Source of the DNA: Mantis religiosa
Lineage: Eukaryota; Arthropoda; Insecta; Mantodea; Mantidae
Direction: 5' to 3'
DNA: 64,000 nucleotides
Assembly (NCBI GenBank): GCA_030765055.1
Contig: CM060950.1
Span: 457,672,278-457,736,277 of the forward strand
Shown here: positions 21,636 through 30,970 of the stretch, one piece after another
Layout of the letters: the number at the start of each line of letters is the position of its first letter
How positions within the stretch are numbered: the stretch's first letter is position 1
Made by a program: the position numbers and the translations under genes
Notes under the pieces: model-generated
Told to the model about the DNA's origin: nothing
Seen by the model: the letters and a program-made list of their open reading frames with translations, nothing else
Database searches by the model: none

Positions 21636-22086
21636 TATGCGTCAATGAAGTTGCTTTCCGGGTTAACAAATAGTGCGAAGAAATGGGAGTATACTTTTAG
21701 GATCTCCCGACAGTTGTGTGGTTCAGTAAGGAGTCGCGTGAATATGTTCATGAGGTCCTGGCGCGCTTGTGTCCACGTCATTCTGTTGGTCTGGGTAGTG
21801 CAGTTGTGGTGGGGCTGGTGATGTTGGCTTGTGTGGCTTGTCTGTGGTTGGGGTATAGTGGGGGTTGGGCGCGAGAGTCTTTAGAGGCTATGAGGTTCGG
21901 TTTGGTCCTGTGGCGGATGGGGTGGGAGGTTCTGAATTTGGGAGCGATTGGTTGGGAAGCGGTGGGCTTGTTGAAATTGAACATGTGGGGAGCTTAGTGT
22001 GAGGTGCCGAGGCACAGTGGTAGGGTTTCTTGGGAGACTTGTATGGGTCCTCGGGGGGGGGGGGCAGTGTCCACACGAGCTCGCAG

Positions 22087-23045
22087 TCATCGCCCCTGCT
22101 GGATAGATACCTCAGAGGTACGCGGCTGCACTGGGACGGTGCGGGTGTCTGCATCGTTTATGCCTGTGCTGGCCTGTTGTTGGGCCTTCCTAGTGGCCGA
22201 TCCGTCGCGAAGCCGAGACAGTTGCCGCTTATACTCCGGGCAGGATTTCCAACGGGCCCCGTGGCCTGTCTGCCCACACAGCGCGCATTTTCTGTTTTCG
22301 GGCGCCACGTTGCAAAAGCTCGAATCATGGTGCTGGGTGCACTTAGAGCACCCCATCACTGTAGCTGTACATCCTCTCTGGGAGTGGCCGAGGAGTTGGC
22401 TCCTGTCACATTGTTGGAGCTGCAGAGGAGGTCAGTAGTCTTCTACACGTACCCGATGATGGCATAGACGTCTGAGAGACAGTAGCTGCTGTCGGGCTTC
22501 TGGGGATGAAACCTCGATAAGGTACATAGGAAGCGGGAGCCGGCCCCGCGTATACCGCCGCAGCTGGTACATCCTCGACACCATCACTCCGGCGCGCTCT
22601 AGCTCTATCTATATCAGGTCCTGAATATCAGGTCTATATGACAGGTCGTCAAGCCTGCGTGCCAGGGAATAAGCGATGCCCCTCTCCCGGAGGAGACAAC
22701 ACAGACTTGTGTAGTCCCTCGCGGTGGTGGTACGCACCATCATATATCCAGGCACGGACACCATCGATAGATGGTACTCTGAGGGCGAACAGTATCTGTC
22801 AAAATACGCCACCAGTTTAGCAAACTCAGGTTGGCCCCGGTGGTCGTATGGTGGAGACTGCTGCGCAGCAGCATCCGCGTAGGTCCTGCGTTGGGGTGGT
22901 TGGGCCTGAGGGGCAGGAGTGACTGCAGGGAGAAGTGGTGGGATTGGAGGCGGAGATGCAGCGGCCTGGGCCCAGGTCAGGGGCCCTGGTTGCTGCGTCG
23001 AGGAAGTGGCTGTGGGGTGCTGCAGCTAGCTCTCACCGCGATGAT
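22087..23045 (-). pseudogene. LINE ORF1, Gag-like with zinc knuckles
   Basis: A proline-rich N-terminal part (PAVTPAPQAQPPQRRTYADA) leads into LVAYFDRYCSPSEYHLSMVS and YRPDIQDL, then a stop near 22609. Further on, MMGCSKCTQHHDSSFC and CALCGQTGHGARWKSCPEYK form zinc knuckles of the Jockey ORF1 type. The following tail toward 21800 is proline/threonine-rich. A stop and frame changes break the protein, and no initiator methionine remains. Confidence 0.8.
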
Positions 23046-23062
23046 GTAATGTGGCGGACCTC

Positions 23063-24085
23063 TCAGAAAACGCTTCTGCTCTGGTCGCTGCTCGGTAAGC
23101 CAAATCTGTGTTTCCTGAGTCTTTCTTTTTGAAGTTTTAATGCAGGGTTCAATGCAGCACTAAACTGTAGCCTGGCATCTCGGTTAAGATTGACTCTCTC
23201 TGCCGAGACCGCCAAAGCCACCTTAACTCTGTGCTCCCAGTAGCCACTGCATTTTGCCACACTAGTGGTGAGATCGAAGCAAGCCCTGTGGTCGTACTGG
23301 AAGCAATGTTCCGCCAGCCGAGACTTTTCAGATTGCAACAGTTTGATGCTACTACCATGTTCTTCAATCCTGGCAGCTATGGACCTGCCGGTGTGTCCGA
23401 TGTACGGCACTCCACATTCACATGGAATGCGGTATACCCCCGGAACGTTCAGTTTTAATTGGTCTTTGACCAGTCTAATCAAGTGTCTGAGTTTTTCAAG
23501 GCGGTTTATGAATGGTTTTTATGTTGTGTCTTGCCAGTATTATGCCCAGTTTTCCAGAAAAGTTGCCGGTATATAGGATGCAGGTTATAGCAGTGGTCTT
23601 CTCAGTGGAACTACGTATCCGTGATCCGGCTATTTTGGCTTTTGCGATGACCCTCTTGACATCGGATTCAGAGTAGCCGTACTGACGGAAAGATTTTTAC
23701 AGATGTGTAGTGTTTAAAGCCCGATTTTACTACATACGGCACCGCAGGCGATGACACTGATGATACATGAGGTCAAGATGGAGCACCGGTGGAAGGAGAT
23801 GGCGGGGGAACCCGGAGATACCGGAGAAAACTCGCCCCAGCGCCGTGTTGTACACCAAAAATCTCACTTTGCGGTCGCCTGGGATCGAACCCGGGCCGCC
23901 TTGGTGAGAGCCAAGCGGTCTAACCATTGAGCCAAGGCGTGGCCGGATTGTCGCAGATGTTGTAATTTCTGAGATAAGTGCTGAAGGTCCGAGATGGCCA
24001 ACGCTCTGTAGACCAATGTGTTGAGCAACCCCATACGTTGGGATTTGTGGTGGCAGCTGATTGCGTCTAGAGTCAAGAGGACCCT
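23063..24085 (-). pseudogene. Penelope-like element: reverse-transcriptase C-terminus, linker and GIY-YIG, split by a SINE
   Basis: Minus-strand order: AISCHHKSQRMGLLNTLVYR and ALAISDLQHLSQKLQHLRQ (end of the reverse transcriptase, 24080-23950), interruption by a SINE (23706-23945), then SFRQYGYSESDVKRVIAKAK and GNFSGKLGIILARHNIKTIH (linker). After a frameshift near 23490 come LRHLIRLVKDQLKLNVPGVY and RIPCECGVPYIGHTGRSIAA (GIY-YIG with its CxC insert and catalytic-region arginine), then LAEHCFQYDH. This is the canonical Penelope domain order. Upstream palm motifs are missing because the copy ends at an inverted junction near 24085. Confidence 0.9.
23707..23945 (-). mobile_element. tRNA-Glu-like SINE inserted in the Penelope-like element
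   Basis: Same family as 7670-7925, with an intact tRNA-like head (A box near 23935, B box GTTCGATCC). Flanking 15-bp duplications at 23692-23706 and 23946-23960 match at 12 positions, so the insertion is old. Removing it rejoins LQHLRQ and SFRQYGYSE in the host element. Confidence 0.88.
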
Positions 24086-24190
24086 CGCAAAAGAAAAATA
24101 GCCGGACCACGGATGCGTAGCTCCACTGAAAAGCCCACTGCTATAGCTTGCATCCCATTTACCGGCAACATTTCTGGGGAAAAGGGCAGA
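24085..24190 (+). pseudogene. Inverted copy of the Penelope linker
   Basis: The plus strand reads KRKIAGPRMRSSTEKPTAIA followed by CIPFTGNISG, homologous to the minus-strand linker IAGSRIRSSTEKTTAITCIL at about 23550-23650. It abuts the reverse-transcriptase fragment in the opposite orientation. Confidence 0.8.
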
Positions 24191-24199
24191 ATGCTGGAA

Positions 24200-25378
24200 A
24201 GACACTGTCCACCTCCCATCTTGAAACGATCAGGTCACCCGTCACTTGTCCTTCTTGACACCTCGTTTCAAATTTATGTAATACTGAGTTAGAACATGCA
24301 TCGAAAGGAATATGCCGATCTCACCTTTGCTTCAAGTATTAATAACTTTGCGATTTTATAATTCACTAAATTCTGTGGATAATACACTGTCCCCCTTCCG
24401 TCTCGAAACGTTCAAGTCACTCGTCACTTGTCCTTCTTCGCTCTTCGTTTTAAATTTACGTAATACTGAGTTAGAACATGCATCGAAAGGAATATGCCGA
24501 TCTCACCTTTGCTTCAAGTATTAATATCTTTGCAATTTTATAATTCACTGAATTCTGTGGATAATACACTGTCCCCCTTCCGTCTCGAAACGTTCAAGTC
24601 ACTCGTCACTTGTCCTTCGATCCGCGTTTTAAATTTACGTGATAGTGAGCTAGAACGTGCATCGATAGGAATATGCCGATCTCGCTTTTGCTTCAAGTAT
24701 TAATATCTTTGCGATTTTATAATTCTCTGAATTCTGTGGATAATACACTGTCCCCCTTCCGTCTCGAAACGTTCAAGTCACTCATCACTTGTCCTTCTTC
24801 GATCCTCGTTTTAAATTTACGCAATACTGAGTTAGAACATGCACAGAAAGGAATATGCGGATCTCGCCTCTAGTTCAGGTATTAATAACTTTGCGATTTT
24901 GTAATTCACTGAATTATGTGGATAATACACTGTCCATTTCCTGTCTTGAAACGTTCAAGTCACTCGTCACTTGTACTTCTTCGATCCTTGCTTTAAATTT
25001 ACGCAATACTGAATTAGAACATGCATCGAAAGGAATATGCCGATCTCGCCTTTGCGTCAAGTATTAATAATTTTGTGATTTTGTAATTCACTGAATTTTG
25101 TGGATAATGTACTGTCCACCGCCCGTCTTGAAACGTTCAAGTCACTCATCACTTGACCTTCTTCGCTCCTCGTTTTAAATTTACGTGATAGTGAGCTAGA
25201 ACATTCATCGATAGGAATATGCCAATCTCGCACTTGCTTCAAGTATTGATAACTTTGCGATTTTATAGTTCACTGAGTTCTGTGGATAATACACTGTCCA
25301 CCTCGCGTTTTGAAACGTTCAAGTCACTCGTCACTTGTCCTTCTTCGCTCCTCGTTTTAAATTTTCGTAATACTGACG
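24200..25378. repeat. Tandem satellite, about 181-bp unit, about 6.5 copies
   Basis: Unit starts recur at about 24247, 24428, 24610, 24790, 24970, 25152 and 25337, each with GTGGATAATACACTGTCC and CGTTTTAAATTTACG segments. Units differ at scattered positions. On the minus strand each unit contains a reading close to QYYxNLKRGAKK, identical in kind to the end of the Myb/SANT-like fragment at 25340-25650, so the array appears to have grown from that coding end. The short open frames in each unit on the plus strand are incidental. Confidence 0.9.
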
Positions 25379-25650
25379 AAGTTGTTTCGTGCTTTTAGCA
25401 GTGACACCTGCATTTATATTAAATTTGGTTTCAGGTTTTCCCACGTGACATCTTTCTTTTTTACATTTACAGCATCTGTCCTCTTATTTTCCACGATATC
25501 CCTATGTTTCATCACCAATTTTATTAATAATCCTTTCTCCATCGACGAGAAATTTGTCTCGCGGCTTTTGTGTACGATTTTGTTTACCCGCAATTTTTTC
25601 AGCTCTGTGCAGACGAAAATGAAAACAAAAGCGCATCGCAGTAGTTTCAT
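25335..25650 (-). pseudogene. Myb/SANT-like DNA-binding domain fragment
   Basis: The minus strand reads SRETNFSSMEKGLLIKLVMK, HRDIVENKRTDAVNVKKKDV and TWENLKPNL. After a frameshift near 25415 it reads NAGVTAKSTKQLRQYYENLK followed by RGAKKDK and a stop. This matches the Myb/SANT-like DNA-binding domain of arthropod apontic/zeste-like and Harbinger-associated proteins (F...EK..LL.LV.KY...IENK.TDA.....K...W......FN, then KQL...Y.NLK...KK). The domain is almost complete, but one frame break makes it a likely pseudogene. The rest of the protein is not visible. Its final codons are shared with the neighbouring 181-bp satellite. Confidence 0.7.
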
Positions 25651-26338
25651 AAAATAATACGACTCGTCCTTAGCCCTCTAAAGCTGTGATATTCACAAGT
25701 ATCTTGTGGTTAACATGTGTTTGTTAACATTTCCACAAAACAGGTTGGTGAAATGCAAGAAATTTAACAGCTTTGTTAGTGGTGTGACAATTGTTACCTT
25801 ACATTCGTTAACGTCGGTTTTAATATCTGTTCGTGCAATCGGGCACAGGGGAATCATTTGGGTACACACAAATGCATATGGTATAGTGGATATGTTTCCA
25901 GTACGTACACCATATTTCGTGTAACGAATGATACAACCCAGACCGCGAAGCTATGCAGATATAAAGTAATGAAGAATTATATAAATTCCAATTGCTCTGT
26001 TAAAAGAATGCCAATAACAGCTATGTTAAAATAAATACCTCATCTCATCATTGTTATCGGTTTTGGATATTCAAACATTTATATACATATTCTTTGTTCC
26101 TTCTGATGTCATAGAAACATTATTAAATTGTAAATTTAACAAAAGCAATCTGTGTTCTACTTTCTGTACTACGTTCTTACAGCAAATTCTCAAAAAAAAC
26201 TCATCGTAATGCATGTTTTAAGTTCCCCTAAATTCAAAACGAGCATATTTAGTAAAAAATCTGTTTTCTCCCCCCTCTTCCTCTGTATATGTAATGTACA
26301 GTATGCGAAGTATAAGTTGAGCGCTGGATTTACGTTAT
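25651..26338. other. AT-rich sequence, nothing recognised
   Basis: Two short plus-strand ORFs (25706-25924, 26152-26370) carry no recognised domain. Confidence 0.45.
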
Positions 26339-27500
26339 GGTGCGGGCAGAGGGGAAGAAGCGAGAGCTAACGCTCTTTTATTTCTGCGGTGTGAACCTTG
26401 AAAAACACAGTTCAGCAAAATAGCGTGTAAGATAAGCGAAGATATCACCAGTAACGTTTTCCTCTGAAAACATTCCTTAATTTGCCAACGCCAGCCCAAT
26501 TGCATTCAGATCACAGTTATACAGCGGTAGACGAATAATAATGTGTTCCCTTCCGAGAGCCATAACATCCACAAATGTTCATACAAATATAAATCATTTT
26601 CAACTAAATGTTAACCACCAAACCCGTAACAAGGATAAACTGGCAATTCAAGTCCACCAAACGGGCCTTTATGAAGGAAGCTTTAACTAAAAATGGACAT
26701 GTTATATAATAAACTTCCAAATTCATTCAAACAAGCTGCATCATTAAAACACTTTAAGAATAAGGTTAAGAAATTTTTGCATGCACATTGTTTTTATACG
26801 GTTAATGAATTTTTAGAACTATAAGCATGTAAATGAGCACTGGGAGCATAGTACATTCACAAACCTGTAATATTCATATTATGACATTTGTTGTAGTAAA
26901 TTAGTCTATGCAAATAACACATGACACTGCAAACAACACATAACACTGCTTAGTGTGTATTTGTATGTAATCAATTTGACTTTATGTATGTACTGTATTT
27001 ATACATTTTGACGTGTCTCATAACATGTACATGTTGCCAAGGACGAACCAAAATCCTAATTCTAACATACGATTGTATTAAACTTGTTAGCTAACTAACC
27101 TCGAAATTCATTAAAACTAAATATGACGGACATGATAAAGCTTAGCGTATTAGCCACTAGATGTCAGTGTATAGCGCATTTCAAATTTCAAAGTTGTCAT
27201 CACCCGCCTCGGTAGCGTAGATGGTAGCGTATGTGCCTCACGTTCAAGAGGTCCCGAGTTCGAATCTCGGTCAGGGTGAGCTACCTACATAAGGTTTTTT
27301 TTCGAAGTTTTCCCTTATCCTGATAAACTAAATGTCTGGTAATGCTAAGCTCCAGGGACCCCGGACTCATTTGAGTATCATTTCACCCATTTCATTCATC
27401 GTCCGATAAAAAAGAGTTGTCATCTATGTTTACGGAGTTAAATGAAATTTACCGAATGAGGACTTGGAACCAGATCGCTCTTCTTATCGCGCGCATATAG
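26339..27500 (+). mobile_element. Degenerate CR1-like LINE 3' end, copy 2
   Basis: Direct repeat of 540-1735 in the same orientation, without the palindromic insertion, and with LINE C-terminal readings LPNSFKQAASLKHFKNKVKK and FLHAHCFYTVNEFLEL, here uninterrupted at the lysine codon that is a stop in copy 1. A SINE interrupts it at 27202-27414. Homology stops just before the solo LTR at 27510. Confidence 0.75.
27202..27414 (+). mobile_element. tRNA-derived SINE (family 3) inserted in LINE copy 2
   Basis: Flanked by 10-bp duplications AGTTGTCATC (27192-27201 and 27415-27424); LINE copy 1 has the single empty site. The head has GGTAGCGTAGATGGTAGCG (A-box region) and GAGTTCGAATCTCGG (B box). 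Same family as 29692-29950. Confidence 0.92.
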
Positions 27501-27509
27501 TATATATAA

Positions 27510-27963
27510 TGTGACTGCGTGGGTTACATAGATTCCGAAATCTGGTTTACAGAAATTTAGAACAACTTTTGCTGCAGTAAAAAGACGTAAAATTGACAGT
27601 CGGCTGTCTTCAAGGCTGATTCGGTGTTTTGCTGCACGAAAACAAATGAAAGAAATCACTGCGGCACACTTCAATCGTCGACTGTCGCAGTAACCAACAA
27701 ACAACTGTTGTTCTAACACCTTGCGTGTATTTATACCTGCCCAGCTACTGTTTCTAGAATGCCGCAGACTTTCCGAGAACTTTCGCGGAAACAACAATGA
27801 ACCGAACGTTCTGGAGCCTCACTCTGTCCTGCCCACGCGCCCGACTCCGGCTTAAGTCAGCAGCACAATAATGCCACACGGAGACAGTATGCACATATCT
27901 GAGAACAAATAACTCAAACGAAAGTTGTTTTAAATAGCACAATTTCACAATCGCAAGCTAACA
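27510..27963 (-). mobile_element. Solo-LTR-like repeat, copy 2
   Basis: Complement aligns with 10477-10950: TGTT start at 27963, TATAAATA at 27728-27735, an ATTCTAGAA element just upstream, and a GTCACA end at 27510. It lies between LINE copy 2 and a reverse-transcriptase fragment, with no internal retroviral-type genes. Confidence 0.6.
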
Positions 27964-28140
27964 TTTACATCGAACTATTTTATTATTTAAAAATTCCTCT
28001 AATACTTTCCACAGTAATTTTCTGGGGACATTGTCGTATGCCTTTTCAAGGTCAATGAAGATGAGTTCAACATCTTTATTTTTCATCTTACATTGAGCTA
28101 ATATTTTCCGTAAAGTTGTAGGAGCATTTTTATACTTCAT
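27964..28140 (-). pseudogene. LINE reverse-transcriptase palm fragment
   Basis: The minus strand reads TTLRKILAQCKMKNKDVELI followed by FIDLEKAYDNVPRKLLWKVL. FIDLEKAYDxVPR is the first catalytic-aspartate motif of RTE/Jockey-related reverse transcriptases. Only about 60 codons remain. It may belong to the same family as 29962-30400, but is an independent fragment because their shared helix region overlaps. Confidence 0.8.
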
Positions 28141-28733
28141 GTTTTGTTAAGAATTGTCAAAAAGTTTAGCATTTATAATAAAATAAAGAAGTAATGCAAA
28201 GTAGGTAGTGGTGTAACCATGACAACGTAACATGATAAAATGTTGAATGTTTTATAATATTTTGTTCTTCTGTTTCTGAAAGTTTTAGGGGTAAGACGTG
28301 AAATTGTCTATCCAAGTGTGCAGAAACACTTTTGTGTATGCATCAAAGATGTATAAGTAGCATGTGCGCAAGAAAAGAAATAGTTCAAAGCGGAATCTAC
28401 CATTGGTTGTGAAAAGACTTCATTAATAATATTTGTGATTGTTTCAAAGAATTTAAAATTGTTTATGAGGAATTAAATTTTCATCTTTGAACAAGAAAAT
28501 CATTTGTTCATTATTCAACAGTTATAATAATACTATAGGTATGTATCATCCTGGGAAAGAAAAAGATCTGATCGCTCAAAAATTACAGATGCGGTTAATT
28601 ATCCAGAGTTGCAGCAGAAACTTCCAGATTTCAAGATCACCACCAAAGGTGAGAAACTAATATTCAAAACACTATAATCCAAACTAATCCTGCTTCAAGA
28701 TGGTGCCACAGCGTGGTGCATCATCATAGCATG
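28141..28733. other. AT-rich sequence, nothing recognised
   Basis: No feature seen up to the mariner TA site. Confidence 0.45.
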
Positions 28734-28735
28734 TA

Positions 28736-29645
28736 CGAGGGCTGTTCAATAAAGAATTATCACAAAATGCCTTGACAACATAACTTTACTCATCCTCATA
28801 ATTTTGATGGTTCTTCTCAAAATAATCTCCCCTGAATGTGATGTACTTGTCCCAGCGTTTTTGCCACTCATCAAAGACATGCTGGAAACCATTTTTTGAG
28901 AGATCCTTCAAAATCACCTCCGCAGCCTTCACCACTGCTTCTGATAATGGATAATGCCTCCCACGAAGGCGTTTCTTCAAGTTAGAGAATAGAAAAAGTC
29001 ACATGGGGCTACATCTGGACTATAGGGATGGGGAGGGATGCACGTTGATTTTTGCAAGATATTCAGCAACAACATTGGCAATATTCGGCCGCACATTATC
29101 GTGGTGCAGCATCCAGCCTGCTTCACGGAAATGTGTTATTTTGCACCTGATATGGACTTGCAATGTTTTCAGGAAATCCCTGTAGTATTCTCCAGTTACT
29201 GATGTGTGTGCAGGTACAACATGCTGATAAACCATTCCATGAATATCAAAGAATGAGATGACCATAACTTTCCCAGCAGAAGCAACCACTTTTGCTTTTC
29301 TGGGGGTTGGTGATGAAGGAGATTTCCACACTGAGCTTTGCTATTTGCTCTCAGGATCAAAATGATGTAGCCAAGTTATATCAGCAGTGATTACGTTTGA
29401 AAGAAACTCCGTATCTTCCTCTAACATCAACTTCAACTGCATGTTACCTCAATTGCTGCGGTAGGCGATACTAAACATGTGTGAACTTGCCTGGTTCTCA
29501 CAGGCGGGAAACAGGAGTACCAAGAGTGAAACTACTACAGTTTGTTTGTTTCACATTAAGCTAACAGAGTATAATAAGTTTGAATTTTAGTGCGAAAAAT
29601 TATGACCGTAAAAACTTATGATCATTCTTTATTGAACAGCCCCCG
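28736..29645 (-). mobile_element. mariner copy 2 with an internal deletion
   Basis: Ends CGAGGGCTGTTCAATAAAG (28736) and its complement at 29645 are flanked by TA (28734-28735 and 29646-29647). It is about 400 bp shorter than the 4652 copy: the helix-turn-helix coding part is deleted. It belongs to the same family, with better preserved termini than copy 1. Confidence 0.92.
28786..29442 (-). pseudogene. mariner transposase, catalytic part, frameshifted and N-terminally deleted
   Basis: Minus-strand pieces: MQLKLMLEEDTEFLSNVITA followed by DITWLHHFDPESK (first aspartate kept, next residue changed), WKSPSSPTPRKAKVVASAGK, ISFFDIHGMVYQHVV, and MLHHDNVRPN (second catalytic aspartate present, unlike copy 1). 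YSPDVAPCDFF then continues into another frame, and GRHYPLSEAVVKAAEVIL leads to the C-terminus near 28790. The DNA-binding half is gone and there are frame breaks, so it is inactive. Confidence 0.88.
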
Positions 29646-29691
29646 TACAAACAAAAACATCTCAACGAATACCACTTCAAGACGGCTTCCC

Positions 29692-29950
29692 TGCCCGCCT
29701 TGGTAGCGTGGTGGTAGCATGTCTGCCTCACGTTCAAGAGGTCCCGAGTTCGAATCTCGGTCAGGGTGAGTTACCTGGATAAGGCTTTTTCCGGGGTTTT
29801 CCCTTATCCTGTAAGACGAATGTCGGGTAACTCTAAGCTCCATGGACCCCGGACCCATTTGAGCATCATTTCATCCATTCCATTCATCGTCCGATATGAC
29901 TTAACGTTGGAGGACGTAAATTACAAAAAAAAAAAAAAAAAAAAAAAAAA
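29692..29950 (+). mobile_element. tRNA-derived SINE (family 3) with poly(A) tail
   Basis: The head has TAGCGTGGTGGTAGCATG (A box) and GAGTTCGAATCTCGG (B box), followed by a body containing TTTTCCCTTATCCTG and a 26-A tail at 29925-29950. The duplication GACGGCTTCCC lies at 29681-29691 and 29951-29961. The intact tail and perfect duplication imply a young insertion mobilised by LINE-type target-primed reverse transcription. Confidence 0.95.
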
Positions 29951-29961
29951 GACGGCTTCCC

Positions 29962-30400
29962 AATCTGGATCTTCAAGATAATCTACTCGGACATCATCTT
30001 ACCATAATCCTTCGAAAATATTCATTCAAAGTAAAGATGTGAGCAGCACATGACATTCCTGTTGTGAAGCCACACTGTTCTTCAGAGCCCATCAATTCCA
30101 TCTCCTAACGATTTTCAGTAATCTCCCTAAAGTCTTCATCATCGGGTTTGTGACAAAAATTCCCCTATAATTGCTACAATTTTTCCTCCCTCCTTTTTTG
30201 TATATAGAAATTAAATATCCCAATTTCATTTCATTTAGTCAAAAGCCTAATTACATTTGACCCTCCATATTTTAAAATTTCTAAATTAATTTCCCCTGGT
30301 CCTGGAGCTTTTTTATTTTTCCCTTGGTAAATTGCAAATTCTACTTCATCATAACTCACTTCTATATCCGTCCGTTCGTATTCCCATGTTTCTGTATCTA
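29962..30400 (-). pseudogene. LINE reverse-transcriptase N-terminal fragment
   Basis: Minus strand: VSYDEVEFAIYQGKNKKAPG followed by PGEINLEILKYGGSNVIRLL, then after breaks EEQCGFTTGMSCAAHIFTLN. KAPGPDGIxxELLKYGG and EEQxGFRxGRSCxDHIFTL are successive fingers/palm motifs of RTE-like reverse transcriptases. It is interrupted by the SINE at 29692-29950. Confidence 0.75.
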
Positions 30401-30739
30401 TAAAACTTCTCTTCTGTCCTCGTTTAACAATTTCTCAGTGTTCCTTCCGGCCTACCATATGAATCATTTGCATGTTTGTCTTATGTGTTTCTCATTGCCA
30501 CATATTGTTTAGTACTTTACATAGCTCTGCTAATTTTTGGAAGCCTGATTTACAATTTATCCTGGCGCATGTGCGGTTACATGTTTCATTTTTGTCAGAT
30601 TACCAAAGAAGGTATGCACGCCAGAAGGAAGAAATAAGAAGGGAAAATCTACTGATCAGTGGATGGACAAAATGAAAAAGTGTATGAGACAAAAAGGACT
30701 ACTTGATGTAGATGCAACAGGATTGGGATTTCATTACGG
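30401..30739. other. Nothing recognised
   Basis: Transition from LINE debris to the dispersed repeat; one short plus-strand frame contains a charged KEEIRRENLL stretch without domain assignment. Confidence 0.4.
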
Positions 30740-30970
30740 AGGGGATTCGGTACTTAGGCCACCATGCTGGGCCCATTCTTCCTATGCCCCCGAGTGCGGG
30801 CATCACCAGGAAGAGCGAATACGCGAAGGACACAGAGGGCGGTCACCCCAAGGAACCACGAGAGAACAGAGGGCAGGGTCCCCTCAGTTTACTTGGAGAA
30901 AGGCTTCCCCCAACAGACCAGGACAACGAACTCTCGCCCCTACAGCGGGACGGCAACGAGCCCAGCAGTG
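30740..30970 (+). repeat. Dispersed repeat, copy 2, abutting the minisatellite
   Basis: Homologous to 2830-3062 (see there). Its right end (GCAACGAGCCCAGCAGTGAA) passes directly into the first minisatellite unit, and a plus-strand frame runs across the junction. Confidence 0.5.

Larger units (their letters stand above)
18185..23045 (-). mobile_element. Jockey-like non-LTR retrotransposon, nearly complete but dead
   Basis: Minus strand: ORF1 (23045 to about 22087), endonuclease (21635 to about 20990), reverse transcriptase (20451 to about 19400), thumb/C-terminal region (to 18915), 3' UTR and a T-rich plus-strand tract near 18182-18235 (A-rich on the element strand) as the probable 3' end. 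It is GC-richer than the flanks. It is a different family from the 14.6-17.1 kb element, although both are Jockey-like and lie in tandem. Its 5' end is cut close to a Penelope-like element at 23063. Confidence 0.88.

Noticed and set aside
24312..24873. Repeated 66-70-codon plus-strand ORFs as a gene family
   Set aside because: They recur once per 181-bp satellite unit and have no domain; satellite by-product.
29700..29775. Genuine tRNA gene
   Set aside because: A and B boxes are present, but it is the head of a SINE with poly(A) tail and duplications.
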